Assembly (NCBI GenBank): GCA_964016985.1
Contig: OZ024823.1
Span: 134,808,112-134,872,111, forward strand
DNA length: 64,000 bases
From: Anodontia alba
Lineage: Eukaryota; Mollusca; Bivalvia; Lucinida; Lucinidae
Reading direction: 5' to 3'
Below, one piece after another: positions 46,056 through 57,188 of the stretch. The notes under the pieces were generated by a model. It was not told where the DNA came from and did no database searches. It saw nothing but the letters and a program-made list of their open reading frames with translations. How positions within the stretch are numbered: position 1 is the first letter of the stretch; every line of letters begins with the position of its first letter. A program made the translations under genes and the position numbers.

Positions 46056-46099
46056 AAAAACAGATTTCATGGAGCAGTTTTATGCCTGATTTCTCTGAA

Positions 46100-46195
46100 T
46101 GACCTGTCGGATAGGGTATATTATGTCTCCTGACTCTGAAGGGCTAGGCGCTGCCGTCAAAGCCGGCGTGGGTTCGAACCTCACTCAGCGCAATA
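46100..46195 (+). repeat. Second tRNA-like sequence, inverted to the first
   Basis: 'tgactctgaagggctaggcg' and box B 'gggttcgaacctcac'; the box A half is degraded. With the copy at 45963-46055 it forms an inverted pair about 45 nt apart. Confidence 0.55.
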
Positions 46196-46349
46196 CTCTC
46201 TATACACTTTTTTCTGAAGTACTTGCATCAGTAATGATAACAAGTTTGTACCTGGTAATGCTGTTCAAAGACGTCTATCCTTATTATCATTTGGTAAGCA
46301 AACAATATAATAGTACATATATCATGGTATGATGGAGGAATCTGACTAC

Positions 46350-46463
46350 CTGTTTGACAGTTATCTCCCGACCATCCTTCCTGACAGCTGCAATTATAGC
46401 TCCCGTCTAAGTTGTTGCATACACCATCATGTAAACAGGGAACCTTGAGGCACTCATCTACAT
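46350..46463 (-). CDS. EGF exon 7, A type
   Basis: 114-nt exon, acceptor TTGCAG, donor GTAGTC. DVDECLKVPCLHDGVC, then [18 protein letters not shown] and DNCQTG, nearly identical to the A exons between 25 and 39 kb. EOGT consensus present; no O-fucose site because the residue before C3 is V. Confidence 0.92.
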
Positions 46464-46753
46464 CTGCAATGTAATAAAACATGACGGCATTTGAAAATGA
46501 GCAAATGATAATCACGACCCCTAGAAGACCGCACAATTTTGGTAGCAGGAACTCTATCGGGATTAAAGGCGAGATCGGTGCCTACAAAACCAGGTTCAAC
46601 CCCAAACAGTTTCGTTGTTGATCATTCCAATGCAGTGTCATAATTTGATTTATACGTTATTTTTTCTGTGATGTTTCACCCAGTGAGTAAGGAAGCCTCT
46701 ATGCGAACCGAACAAGATATATATTTAAGACATTTGAACACAGGGTGAAGATC

Positions 46754-47476
46754 TGGGCTCAGTTGTTCAAAACAAACGATGTCGTCAGTTAACGTATCGC
46801 TAAAACTTTGTTTTCGCTTTGATGCATTGACTGAGTTGGGAGCCTTTATGCGAACCGAATTTTTATGTATTTCTATATTAAGAGTAGCATCGGGACCCAG
46901 GGTGAAGTTAGCTAGCTGTAAAAGTGCTTTAAACCCCCCGGTGGTTTGCTCTACCGACCGTTCTAAGGCGGTGGTCCCGGTGATAGTCTTACTCTTTGTT
47001 GCTTTGTGGTTTATTCTACGAGGCGATTTGTTGTATGTCTTTCCATGTGTCATTCTGTTCTTGTGTTTTTCAGTCCTTTTAGTATTGCGATTACCTCGCT
47101 TGGGGAAGAGAGAGCTAATCTTAGTGCTTTTCATACGTTTGTTCGGTTTGTGCTTGTTTAGATTTGTCGGTTTCCTCTTCCTCTTGGGGTCTGGGAAGGG
47201 CTGCGGTTTGTGATTGTGGCACTCCCTGGACTTTTCTCTTACCTTTTTTGTGATTGTGGCACTCCCTGGACTTTTCTCTTACCTTTTTTGATTATTAAGT
47301 GTGGCATATACGCTAAAATTTTTGCTGAAAGAAATGTGAGTAACATTTGAAAATGCAAATTCAAAAGCTACTCACATTGTTTCAGCAAATATACCTGTTG
47401 ATTAGATATTGTACTTTTTACTAGAACAGTTAACATTTTGACCACTAACGAGCTCGTGCTTTGAACACACGGTCCT
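46754..47476. mobile_element. MITE 'GCCCAGTTGTTCAAA', interrupted by a Naiad end
   Basis: Left part 46754-46800, right part 47291-47476 ('gcatatacgctaaaattttt', inner palindrome, 'aacgagctcgtgctttgaac'). The intact copy at 47807 runs uninterrupted at the same place. Confidence 0.8.
46801..47290 (+). mobile_element. Truncated Naiad 3' end nested in a MITE
   Basis: Starts 'ttttcgctttgatgcattga', ends in two tandem copies of 'cactccctggacttttctct'. It interrupts the inverted-repeat element whose left end is at 46754 and right part at 47291-47476. The hydrophobic frame is open. Confidence 0.8.
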
Positions 47477-47519
47477 TGGTGCCGGTAAATTGATTTTAAC
47501 TCTTTCACTGCCACAGGCG

Positions 47520-47596
47520 ATAATTATAGGATTTTGCAGACAGCATAGATCCAGATGAGACGCCCGTCTCATCTGGATCTTCACTGTTTGACATTC
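47520..47596. repeat. GATC-type foldback
   Basis: 'agacagcatagatccagatg' / 'catctggatcttcactgttt' with the palindromic loop 'gagacgcccgtctc'. Confidence 0.75.
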
Positions 47597-47806
47597 AGTC
47601 TGTCAACTTTTCGTATAAACTGCTTTTCAAGCAATAGTTTGTTAAAAAAGAAAAGCAGACGACAAATGTCGTCTGAAATTTGGCACCGAAAGAGTTAATG
47701 ATTTACTTCTGACTGTTCTATATTTGAAAATCAGTATGTAAAAATAAGCTTTTTTCATGTTTTGTTCTGTTCGTCGTTTTATTGTAATGTTTAGTGGATC
47801 CTGTCT

Positions 47807-48119
47807 GGGCCCAGTTGTTCAAAACTAACGATGGCGTTAGTTAACGTATCGTTAAAACGTTGATCATTAAATATGGCATATACGCTAATATTTTTGCTGA
47901 AACAAATGTGAGTATCTTTTGCATTTGCAAAAGCTACTCACATTTCTTCAGCAAAAATACCTATGTGGGTAGCTTTTGCAATTGCAAAAACTACTCACAT
48001 TTCTTCAGCAAAAATACCTGTGAATTAGATATTGTACTTATTAGAACAGTTAACATTTTGACCACTCGTTACTCGTGAACGAGCTCGTTAAGCTAACGAC
48101 GCTTTGAACAAATGGGCCC
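47807..48119. mobile_element. MITE 'GGGCCCAGTTGTTCAAA', intact copy
   Basis: Ends 'gggcccagttgttcaaaact' and 'gctttgaacaaatgggccc'. The inner hairpin 'gtagcttttgcaattgcaa' is present twice in tandem. Confidence 0.88.
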
Positions 48120-48348
48120 TGGCATTTGATTACCTCGTTTGAGAAGAGGGAGTTTGTTGCTTTGCATTTCTTTACTTTGTGGCATGTTTACTGTTTGTTA
48201 TGGCTTGTTTGCTCTTCCTCTTGATGTCATTTGTAGGCTAAGTTCTGTAATTGTGGCTTTTATTGGACTTCTTCGATACTACTTTTATACATTTTACATA
48301 TATACTAAAATAATGGTTGATAGATACAAACACCTTTTAATACATTAC

Positions 48349-48462
48349 CTGTCTGACAGTTAGTCCCAGTCCATTCTGGGGGACAATTACACTTGTAACT
48401 ACCATCTGTGTTGATGCAAATACCACTGTGCAAACAAGGTGACATATCACACTCATCAAAGT
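48349..48462 (-). CDS. EGF exon 6, B type
   Basis: 114-nt exon, acceptor TTTCAG, donor GTAATG. It reads DFDECDMSPCLHSGIC, then CINTDGSYKCNCPPEWTG and TNCQTG. All six cysteines and the calcium-type start are present, and the POGLUT2/3 consensus is present. Found from the DNA by its splice borders rather than by a long open frame. Confidence 0.88.
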
Positions 48463-48849
48463 CTGAAATTAAATATTAAAGCTTAGCATGCTGGATAAAA
48501 GTATCGGACATTTTGAAACAGTTTTCTTATTTTTTCGCAGAAGATAGGCTTCTCCATTTTAAGCAAATTCTCTCCTAATGAGATAATTTACATTAATGGC
48601 AAAGCCAAACTATTCTCAGTTTGTTTTCCGCTGAATTTGTCTTTAGATCGGTAATGGTTAAAATAATTACACTGTTAATTGTGGTGCCTCTGCAACCGTC
48701 GTGGGTTTTGCAATACTACATATAGCTATCAGACAGGTAGCATGTTTCATACATTCTCAGAATAGTACTTTTAGGTTTTGACTGTGTGCATTTTTGTGCA
48801 GTTGGTGAACGGTTATAACTAGTATAAATATTAAGCAAATTAAGAAAGT

Positions 48850-49116
48850 AGACACTCCACTCAAGTAATGATAATATTTCGAAGTCTGGTTTTCTTGATA
48901 CAATAAATGATTAAACATTCAAACTTTTGAATCATTGCTTCGTTTAATACAATAGAGAATATAAACACTTCTTATTAATCTTAGACACTCCACTCAAGTA
49001 ATGATAATATTTCGAAGTCTGGTTTTCTTGATACAATAAATGATAAACATTCAAAATTTTGAATGATTGCTTCGTCTAATACAATAGAGAATGTAAACAC
49101 TTTTTATTAATCTTTT
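48850..49116. repeat. Direct tandem duplication of about 133 nt
   Basis: 'tagacactccactcaagtaa' begins both copies (about 48850 and 48983). Only a few differences, so recent. Confidence 0.88.
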
Positions 49117-49196
49117 GACCTCTGAATACCCAAAGAAGACTCCAAGCTGAAATTTAGACATTGTTGCAAATAGAGATTTTAAAATCAAAATCAGAA

Positions 49197-49266
49197 TGGC
49201 AAACAGTGTACATCCTGATCAAATATCTCGTCAAGCACCATCTCATCTGTATCTACACTGTCTGCA
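49197..49266. repeat. GATC hairpin element
   Basis: 'ggcaaacagtgtacatcctg' ... 'atctgtatctacactgtctg'. Imperfect arms. Confidence 0.72.
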
Positions 49267-49431
49267 TATGTATGCATATGTATCCGTTCGGGCCCACATG
49301 GCTGAAAGGATAAAAGGCAAACAACTGAAATATTTTGCAGAATTTAAAAATAACAAACACTTTATATAAGTTGTTGTAAGATATGCCGCATGTGTAAGGT
49401 CATTAAAGTTTACTCTCACAGGACACTGCCC

Positions 49432-49568
49432 AGCAGGCACGCAACGTTGGAAAAACGTCAGGACGTTAAATCGCCGTTGATGGGACGTTGCATTAAAGTA
49501 ATGACGTTGCATCGACGTTGATGCGAAGTTGTATGTACGCCATAATGGTGTATGCAACATACTGGGCG
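49432..49568. repeat. ACGTTG palindromic element
   Basis: 'cccagcaggcacgcaacgtt' ... 'tatgcaacatactgggcg', several 'gacgttgcatcgacgttg'-type arms inside. Confidence 0.72.
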
Positions 49569-49783
49569 GTGAATGTGGGCCATTTCCGTAGTAAACAGTT
49601 TTGATTTTTTTTGCCTGTTTCTGAGATCTGCTTACTTCATCTGACGCCAAATTGATGAACCTGTATAGTAAAAGGGACTGGATAGACTTGTTAGATTTTC
49701 CGCAATATTTACAAGGGCAATAACTTTTGTGATATTCCATTTGCTTTCCTGAACACGAAGTCCTTTTTAAAAAGGCGTCTTCT

Positions 49784-50063
49784 CATCACGAAAACATGCC
49801 TATATAATTTTGACCCCCTTAAACCCCACTTTTATATAGTAAAACTGGGGTTTACAGGGGTATACATAATTTTTTCTTATTTCTGCTAAAAAATATAGAC
49901 TGTGGGTACTCGTTAGAACCGCCTCGCCGAGGCGGTTCTAACGATTACCCACAATCTATGTTTTGAGCAGAAATATGAAAAATATCAGAATTTTTATCTG
50001 AAAATTTTCATTGTTTTGGTGGTAAAATGTTCAATATATTTGAATAGGCGTGTTTTCGTAATG
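49784..50063. mobile_element. MITE family 'CATTACGAAAACACGCC', copy 5 (inverted)
   Basis: Reverse orientation: 'catcacgaaaacatgcctat' to 'ataggcgtgttttcgtaatg', central 'aaccgcctcgccgaggcgg' arms. Confidence 0.9.
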
Positions 50064-50099
50064 TCTAAAAGCAAAGAATGTGCACCAATGAAACAAGTT

Positions 50100-50200
50100 C
50101 TTTCCCTCTTAAAGTAGATTTCTTTTCAGAAGGGAAGCAAACTTTTTCGATAGAGTTACCTTCCTTGAAAGTGTATCAATTCTCTTTTTGCGATTTCTGC
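50100..50200 (-). repeat. Dispersed repeat matching the EGF gene's last coding bases
   Basis: Minus strand 'attgatacactttcaaggaa' and 'gtaactctatcgaaaaag' align with the end of the terminal exon ('attgatgcaccttcaagggc' ...) and continue past its stop ('agaaagaggga'-like text). Confidence 0.55.
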
Positions 50201-50717
50201 AGTAGGTGTGGGCAAATGTGTACGTCTTGAGTCGTTGCTTTCGGAGTAAAGCTAAAATACCATGAGGAGAACACACTGTCCTTGCTGGCCCACCCTTGCC
50301 AACAGACAAGTATATGTCACCTAACCTACCATGCTCTCTGGTTTCGTACTTTTCAAAGGGACTGCTGTTAGGTAAGCACGTAGTATTTACTCTTTCAAGT
50401 TAAAACATCCGTGAGCTGCATAACGTTTACAGAAATATATCAGGAAAATCAATGGCTACCCGTATCCTATGAGCCAAAACGTGAGAAAACGTACATCCTG
50501 ACATATGCGCCCAACGTAGACTGAAACCAGCCTGCGCATCCGTACAGTCTGATCATTGTCCGTATGAAGAAACTCTGCATCCTTGGCTATCCAAAATGCG
50601 CCCAGAGAAGATTCTGATCAGCCTATGCGAATGCGCAGGCTGATCAGAATCTTCGGTAGGTGCACATGTTCAAAGGTACGTTTTCTGATGTTGCGGCTCT
50701 TATAAGATTTTAAGTAC

Positions 50718-50828
50718 CTGTTTGACAGTTGTTTCCAGACCACCCTGTCTGACAACTACAGTTATAACTTCCAACCAAGTTGTAGCATGCACCATTGACA
50801 CATGGGAAATCAAGACACTCGTCTACAT
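50718..50828 (-). CDS. EGF exon 5, A-like, one codon shorter
   Basis: 111-nt exon, acceptor TACAG, donor [21 protein letters not shown], then [18 protein letters not shown] and NNCQTG. The C2-C3 loop is one residue shorter than in all other calcium-type exons here (VNGA for LHDGV). The EOGT consensus is kept. The frame stays open because the loss is exactly one codon. Confidence 0.9.
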
Positions 50829-50839
50829 CTGTACAATGA

Positions 50840-52090
50840 GAAAATAAGTATTGCTTTTTAAGTGGGTCAGTCGGAATGTTTGCAATGATTTTAAACATAT
50901 GCACAGCGTCCCAAAATGGGAACCAAGGCAAACAATGCAAATCCATATCAGGCGCGGCAACATGCGCCATCTGAACATGTCTACGTTTTGCATTATATAT
51001 ATATACGATATATATATAAACCTTTCTGTAAAGGAAATAATAAAAGAAGCCTTAAACAGACTCTCCTTGAATCGAAAATGGACCCTCGAAAAGACTGAAC
51101 TAGAATAGTCCAGTTAGAATTACGAAAGGTAAACACGAAGGCATCAACATAATATGAGGCATGGTCTGATAATAAAAATGCAAACTACCAATACAACTAT
51201 CCTCGATATCACCAGACAAAATTATACAGAGACGGAACTCAACACAAAAGTACAATTCATAGATAATGTCATAGTAGGTATCCACAAACAAAGGAAACAA
51301 TTTCATGCAAGTAGTAACATGCGTATTTTGTTGAAACATAATATTTCGCTTTCAGTTTATTTCCGAGTAAGGAGCGATTCACAAGAGTTATATCCTCTGA
51401 CTTACATGCACAGATTAATACACGATGTAATGACACTATCTATACATGCTCAAGGAAGTACAAACATTCGTAAAGGTATCAATAATATTTTGGTTCTGCT
51501 AAGAAAAGGAAATGCTTGTTCAAATATCAGTAAGATGTATGGTAAGAGGTTAAAGTGTCCGACTACTTAGGGTAAATACGATATGCAAACTTACAGATAG
51601 TTTGACCACGGTTTTGTCCCTGGGGAATAGGGATTGGCGAAATGCAGCGGGGAGGGTGGGGTGGGAGGTGGGGCTACTCATATATGAAAGTTGTATACAT
51701 GTGCTATCCCAGGATTTAAAAATAGAGAAATTAGTGAGAAGCCCCTTGCTGAAAATGGGGGGACGGGGTTCGTAGCTACCCCTCCCTAATAATGTGGGCT
51801 TTTGGAGCTGTGCCAGAATGAAAAACTAAAATACATTATATACAAAGAAACATATATATTTGAAAAGTGGGGTATTTGGAACAACATGTTTTGAAAACGG
51901 GGGAGGGGATGGGGTGCGTGCTTTCAGCAGCCGAAACAGAAAAGGCGGATCCTTAGGTGCGATCCCGTACTTCTAATGTATGGAAGTACCCTACCACACC
52001 CATCACGGGAGTTTTGCTGTTCGCCTGCTGGACACTGTAGAGTCAACAGGCGAGGGCATTTCAGACTGTCTTGGCCTCATCTTGTTGCTA
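50840..52090. other. Intron sequence, no feature recognised
   Basis: Includes the palindromic 'tatatatatacgatatatat' at about 50994 and a 138-codon plus-strand frame at 51154-51570 without any family signature. G-rich runs occur around 51640-51910. Confidence 0.5.
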
Positions 52091-52329
52091 TTAGCATATT
52101 ACCCTCAATATTCTGACGCCTTCAAGTTTTACCCTACTTGTCCTAATATTTGAACAAGTCCATTTTGTTACTTGTAATGTGTTTAATAAAAGCATCGCAG
52201 ACACTGCATAATACCCACAAAAAAAATGGAAAGAAGATGGGTATGTTTGATGGGGTAATAAAGTAATACATTTATGCTTAACCACAAATACTGTTTGCTG
52301 AATAAACCAGAGAAAACAGAAGTCATGTT

Positions 52330-53080
52330 TTGCAGTAACCAAGGGCAGAAACTCTGTTGAAAATTGACGAAAAAATACCGGGTAACAATCCAAAGCAAGA
52401 CATTGTCAAAATCCATTATTTTTTCTCATAATATTGAACGAAAACCATTTTTATCGCTAAGCAGAGACAATAACTGTTGAAAATCGACGAAAATGCCAAG
52501 TAATATCCCAAGCAAGAACCGGGTCAATATTATTTGATATACGAAGTTCCCCCAAATCCACTAATTCGCTCTCATGACATTGAACGGAAACCATTTTTGT
52601 TGCTAAGCAGGGGCGGTAACTCTGTTGAAAATCGACGAAAAATGCCGAGTAATAATCCCAAGCAAGACATTGACAATATCATTTGACATATGAAATTTCG
52701 CCCAAATCCATCAATTTTATCTCAAGATATTAAACGGAAACCATTTTTGTTTTTGCCAGCAACCAACGGCAGTAACTGTTGAAAATTGACGGAAAATACT
52801 GAGTAATAGTCTGAAGCAAGATATTGTCAATGACATTTGATATATGATGTTTCGACCATTGATTCATCTCATGATATTGGGCAGAAACAATTTTTGTCTC
52901 TAAGGAAACGTTGACGGAATTTGCACCTAACAATTCCAAACCACTCACCTCCGATATAAATGTGTGTAAAAATTTGAATACAATGCATCAAAACAAGTTG
53001 GCGAGCGGAAACCAAGCGCTGACGGACGGAAGGACAGACACCGAAGACATAAAACACCGATACTATGTGGCGGGGTATAA
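52330..53080. repeat. Tandem array, about 150-nt unit, with a GACGGACGG tail
   Basis: Four to five units with 'ctgttgaaaatcgacgaaaa', 'ccaagcaagacattgacaat' and 'acggaaaccatttttgttgc', ending in 'gacggacggaaggacagaca' and 'ggcggggtataa'. Same build as the elements at 55310-56100 and 58515-58620. Confidence 0.75.
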
Positions 53081-53093
53081 AAACCGTTGGCTG

Positions 53094-53165
53094 AGTGGCA
53101 AATAATGTAGACCCTGATCAGACGCCGCTTTACGCGGCGGCTGATCAGTGTCCACATTGTTTTCT
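53094..53165. repeat. GATC hairpin element
   Basis: 'ggcaaataatgtagaccctg' / 'gatcagtgtccacattgttt' with 'cgccgctttacgcggcgg' as the centre. Confidence 0.82.
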
Positions 53166-53275
53166 CAGGCCTATCCGTCTATATACTTAGAATATATACG
53201 GTAAAATAAGGTATCACCATTCCTTGACATTGCGCCATTTAACAGATAAAAGGAAAGTAAAAGTGTAGAACTTAC

Positions 53276-53389
53276 CTGTCTGACAGTTGGTTCCCCTCCA
53301 TGCTGAAGTACAATTACATTCATAACTACCCTCTCTATTGCTACAGGTACCGTTATGTAAACAAGGGGAGGTAAGACACTCGTCAACGT
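53276..53389 (-). CDS. EGF exon 4, calcium-binding, B-like
   Basis: 114-nt exon, acceptor TTTTCAG, donor GTAAGT. DVDECLTSPCLHNGTC, then CSNREGSYECNCTSAWRG and TNCQTG. The HNGTC segment gives an O-fucose consensus. The N-T of the POGLUT2/3 site is N-R here, so that site is lost. Closest to the B class by SPCLH and the W-x-G-T-N-C ending. Confidence 0.9.
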
Positions 53390-53409
53390 CTGAAAATAAA
53401 TACAAATAC

Positions 53410-54190
53410 GAACATGGGATTTGAAATCGTTTTTAGAATTCTAACAAATAAAATCTTGCGAATGGCGAACGCCTTCAATATTTGCTTTTAAAAAGAACAA
53501 GACAAAGAAAAAAATATTTTCTTATAAAAACATTTCCAACAAATCAATTTACCACAGAAATTGCATTGGTCAGACCAATAGTTTGAGGCAAATTTAATTT
53601 TAGGGCAAATATTTAAGAACAATGCACAGAAATAGAAACGACAAATGATTCTTGGTATCAATCACAAATATTTGTGTATTCAAAATAAAACGCAAAATAG
53701 TTTTGAAAGGACAATATGTTCTTTTGATTAATTACTGAATAAGGAAAATCTGAATCAAACAAAAATTCAGTTAAGAACTATTTGTTTTTAGGGCCTGTTC
53801 TGTTTGCATATTTGAAAGCAATCATATCAGAGGGCACTCACTTAACGCTCATATTTTCAGGTCTTTGGTACTCATATTTCAATAATTCAACATTTAAACT
53901 TTCGCAAATATTTTAGAGGAAATACGATGTACTAGAGCGTGTAAACATTTTGATTAACACATTCACCCTTGAGTACCCAAAGTGGAATCTTCCAACTTTG
54001 AATTTAGACATTCCCATTGTTAGCATATGGATGCAGGTTTAGACTAACATTTCAATATTCGCGCCCCCACCCCACCACCCCGCCACCCCCACCAACTACC
54101 ACACACACGTTAAGGCTTCTCTGAACCCATTATTACCCAGTAGACGTTTCTACCTCCTCATTTGAGCAGGTCCATGTTCAATTTAAGGTG
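53410..54190. other. Intron, nothing recognised
   Basis: AT-rich sequence. A C-rich CCACC tract is at 54060-54110. Confidence 0.5.
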
Positions 54191-54198
54191 TTTCTGGC

Positions 54199-54200
<2 letters not shown>

Positions 54201-54238
<38 letters not shown>

Positions 54239-54245
54239 TATGATT
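54201..54245. repeat. (TTA)n microsatellite
   Basis: About 13 ATT units with one interruption. Confidence 0.93.
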
Positions 54246-54271
54246 TATTATTGAAATTCCTGTTCTCAATG

Positions 54272-54345
54272 CAAACAGTACAGACCCTTATCAGCCTGAT
54301 AGACGCCGCGATCTGCGGAGACTGATCTGGGTCTATACTGATTTC
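54272..54345. repeat. GATC-type hairpin
   Basis: 'gcaaacagtacagacccttatc' shortened here to its first bases, returning as 'gatctgggtctatactg'. Imperfect. Confidence 0.6.
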
Positions 54346-54951
54346 CAATGTCCCTTTAATAAAACGCCAGGCATAGATGGGTTAAAGGAAATCTGCTCCC
54401 TCTGAAAGCATTCTTTTTTTTTTTCTTTTAAGAGTAGCCTTCATTTTTTTAATGTTTCAAATACTAGGAAGGCATTTTCCTTCTGCAAAAGTTGTCTCCC
54501 TTTGCAAAATGGTGACAAAATCATTTAAGTTCAATGGCTGCACTTTCAAGGGAGACAACTTTTTAGAAAAGCTTTTCCTTTCTTCTGAAAAAAAGTTATC
54601 TACTCTATAAGCAAAGAATTTGCTCAAAATGTGAACAGTGTCTTTCCTTTTAGAGAAGGCCCTCTCTCAGTAGGGGATTGGCATGCGGTAAAGCAAACAG
54701 GAAAGTACAATAATTGTCTTCCTTTGCGGAAATGGCGAAAAATTCTACTAAGTGTATGAGTCTCCTTAATGATTGTCGTAGGTAGTATACTCGTACTCTA
54801 AAGGCAGCTTGTTGCATCATCTTCACCAAAATATCGAAGGCAAGATCGAAGACTCAGCAAAACAACACAAATCTTCAGAGATAGTCAATAAAATATAAAA
54901 AAGAAAGAAAGAAAGAAGGAAGGAAAACAAAGAAAGAAAGAGAAATGTTAC

Positions 54952-55065
54952 CAATTTCACAATTGGGTCCTGACCACCCCATTGCACAAATGCAGTGATA
55001 ACTTCCCTCTGTGTTATTACATGTACCATCATGAAGACACGGTGAGGCGAGACATTCATCTATAT
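54952..55065 (-). CDS. EGF exon 3, calcium-binding type
   Basis: 114-nt exon, acceptor TCTAG, donor GTAACA. DIDECLASPCLHDGTC then CNNTEGSYHCICAMGWSG and PNCEIG. It carries three glycosylation consensus sites at once: O-fucose (C2-x4-T-C3), POGLUT2/3 (C-x-N-T-x-G-S-Y-x-C) and EOGT. It therefore combines the features that the later A and B types carry separately and may resemble the ancestral exon (inference). A GAAA-rich tract lies within 20 nt of the donor. Confidence 0.9.
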
Positions 55066-55309
55066 CTAGAAAAAAAATGTTAATATGCATAAGAGCCCTG
55101 CCATGGGAAAATGTGCCTCTCGGGCGAATGCGGACAGCGAAGGCCCAGATCAGACTGCACAGACGCGCAGTCTGATCTGAGCCTTCGCTGTCCGTTATCA
55201 GAATCTTTAGATATTTTAAAATATATGGATGTATTGCAAAACCGCTTGTCAGATTGTGCGGCTTCGTTGGATTATTTGGACCTTTTATCCCCGCGCTTTT
55301 CGAAGAAAA

Positions 55310-56110
55310 AGCGGAGATATTGTTATACCCCACCGTCTGTCCGTCCCTACGTCCGTCTGTAATGTCACACCATTGCTCCTAGACCATTTAAGCAAGATTC
55401 TTGAAACTTTCACAGGCGATAGCCTTATGAATGAGGACTGCAGGAACACATTCAGAATTTTGATGTGACCCCTTGGGGCAGGGGCAGCGGGGTGTGGCCC
55501 CGAAGGGTCCAAAATTCATTTTATACAAACATAGCCATGTTGCATATCAAATCGAAGGTTATGAAAAGTAGAATAAAGTGGTGCAAAACTTTTGCCCCGG
55601 TGGGGCTGGGGGAGTGGTGCAGGTGGGGAGGGGTGGGGGGGGGGGGGGGGGGCGTCTGAGGGTCACTAGTCAAAAAGTAGGATTTTGGGTCCTTTTTTTT
55701 TATTGTCACCCAACACCTCTTAGGCTTTTTTAAGCTAGAACCTTGAAACTGTCACTGGTAATAGCCCTATGGATGAGGACTGGAGGAACACATTTGGAAT
55801 TTTGATGAGACCTCTGGGGGCAGAGCCAGGGGTGTGTGGCCCCGATAGGTAAAAATCCATTTTGTACAAACATAGCCATATTGCATATCAAACCAAAGGT
55901 AATGAAGAGCAGAATACAGTGGTGCAAAAATTTTGCCCCGGGGGTATGTCTGGGGGTCACTAGAGGTCAAAAAGTAGGCTTTTAGGTCCTTTTTTTTTAT
56001 TGTCACCCAACTCCTCTTAGGCTGTTTTAGCTAGAACCTTGAAACTGTCACAGGTAATAGTCCTATGAATGAGGACTGGAAGAACGCATTTGTAATTTTG
56101 ATGTGCAGAG
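55310..56110. repeat. GTCCGTC-headed element with two to three tandem units
   Basis: Head 'ccaccgtctgtccgtcccta', then units of about 300 nt with 'cttatgaatgaggactgcag', 'ttgatgtgaccccttggggc' and 'caaacatagccatgttgcat' (start points near 55360, 55715, 56005). A G run lies at 55632-55652. Confidence 0.75.
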
Positions 56111-56767
56111 AAATATGCGATAGCGCTGGCGCGGGGATATGCGATGGCGCGCCATCGACTTGCTCTAGTTTTGTTTGCATGTTTCTCCAAGGGTAACTTT
56201 GCCCATGGCACAGCTCATACATTAGAATACATGTAATGGGATTGCGTCATGCGAGGAAGGTTTTTTTGAGCATGAAATAATTCTGCGCATCCGCACAGCC
56301 TTATCAAGACTTCGAAGAACGCGTTGATACAATTGTTTAATTATAATGGTTTAATACACTTGCGTATCCGGGCAGTCGGATCAGGTTGTTCGATGTCCGC
56401 TTACAGAACGTTATGATCGGAATGTGCGCAGTTGGCTTATGCTTGTGAATACCTTTTCACGGGCTGTATAGTGTAGCTTCTCAAACCAACCGTCTCTGCG
56501 GAATGACTCTCTTCAGACGACACAGCAAAGGGATTCTTGGAGAAATTTCACAAAAAAAAAAAAAAATAAATAAAAAAATAAAAAATAAACAAATAAAAAA
56601 TAAAATCGCTATATTTACACTAAGTATTTAATCATTTAATCAAACCATCCCTGTGCACATAGTGTAGACCCAAATCAGAGTCCGCAGCTGACTAGTCACT
56701 GTTTTCCACTCATCCAGTTGTTTTTAGACATATGAATCGTAGTGAAATGGACTTGTTGAAATTTAGG

Positions 56768-56973
56768 AGATAACTGCATTCAAATTTGTCTTTTGGGGAG
56801 GTAAATCGGCGGTTTTACGGTCGCAAATTTCGTTTTGGGGGAGGTAAATCGGCGGTTTTACGGTCGGAAATTTCATTTTACGACGAAGCGTCAGTGGAGC
56901 CGTAAAACCTAATTTGCGACCGTAAAACCGCCGATATACCTCCCCAAATGACAAATTTGAATGCAGTTATCCA
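56768..56973. repeat. Foldback element with an internal duplication
   Basis: 'gataactgcattcaaatttg' at the left is the complement of 'caaatttgaatgcagttatc' at the right. 'ggtaaatcggcggttttacg' occurs twice in the left arm and once, inverted, in the right. Confidence 0.88.
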
Positions 56974-57188
56974 CATTCTGATGCATTTATTATTTTTTTT
57001 TCTGTTGAAAAAAATGTATTATTTGCACAAAGCGACAAGTGCTGTGAGCTGCGTAAAAGCAAATGCCAGCCAATGAGAATCGACGTTACGTGATGTCGGA
57101 TATTCGACGGTATATCGCAAAATATACTGTCACAACTTTTTGACGCTATCCGATCAGACGTCGCGTTACATACGCAAGTGCATTAGAA

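Noticed and set aside
49243..49740. 165-codon minus-strand frame
   Set aside because: Spans a GATC hairpin and an ACGTTG palindrome; no family signature or splice context.
50109..50309. Second terminal exon or tail exon of the EGF gene
   Set aside because: It resembles the real tail only in the last 25 residues, lacks a membrane helix and any fitting acceptor, and fits a dispersed repeat better.
51154..51570. 138-codon plus-strand frame
   Set aside because: No recognisable domain, antisense to the gene within an intron, and composition like the AT-rich surroundings. Kept only as intron description.
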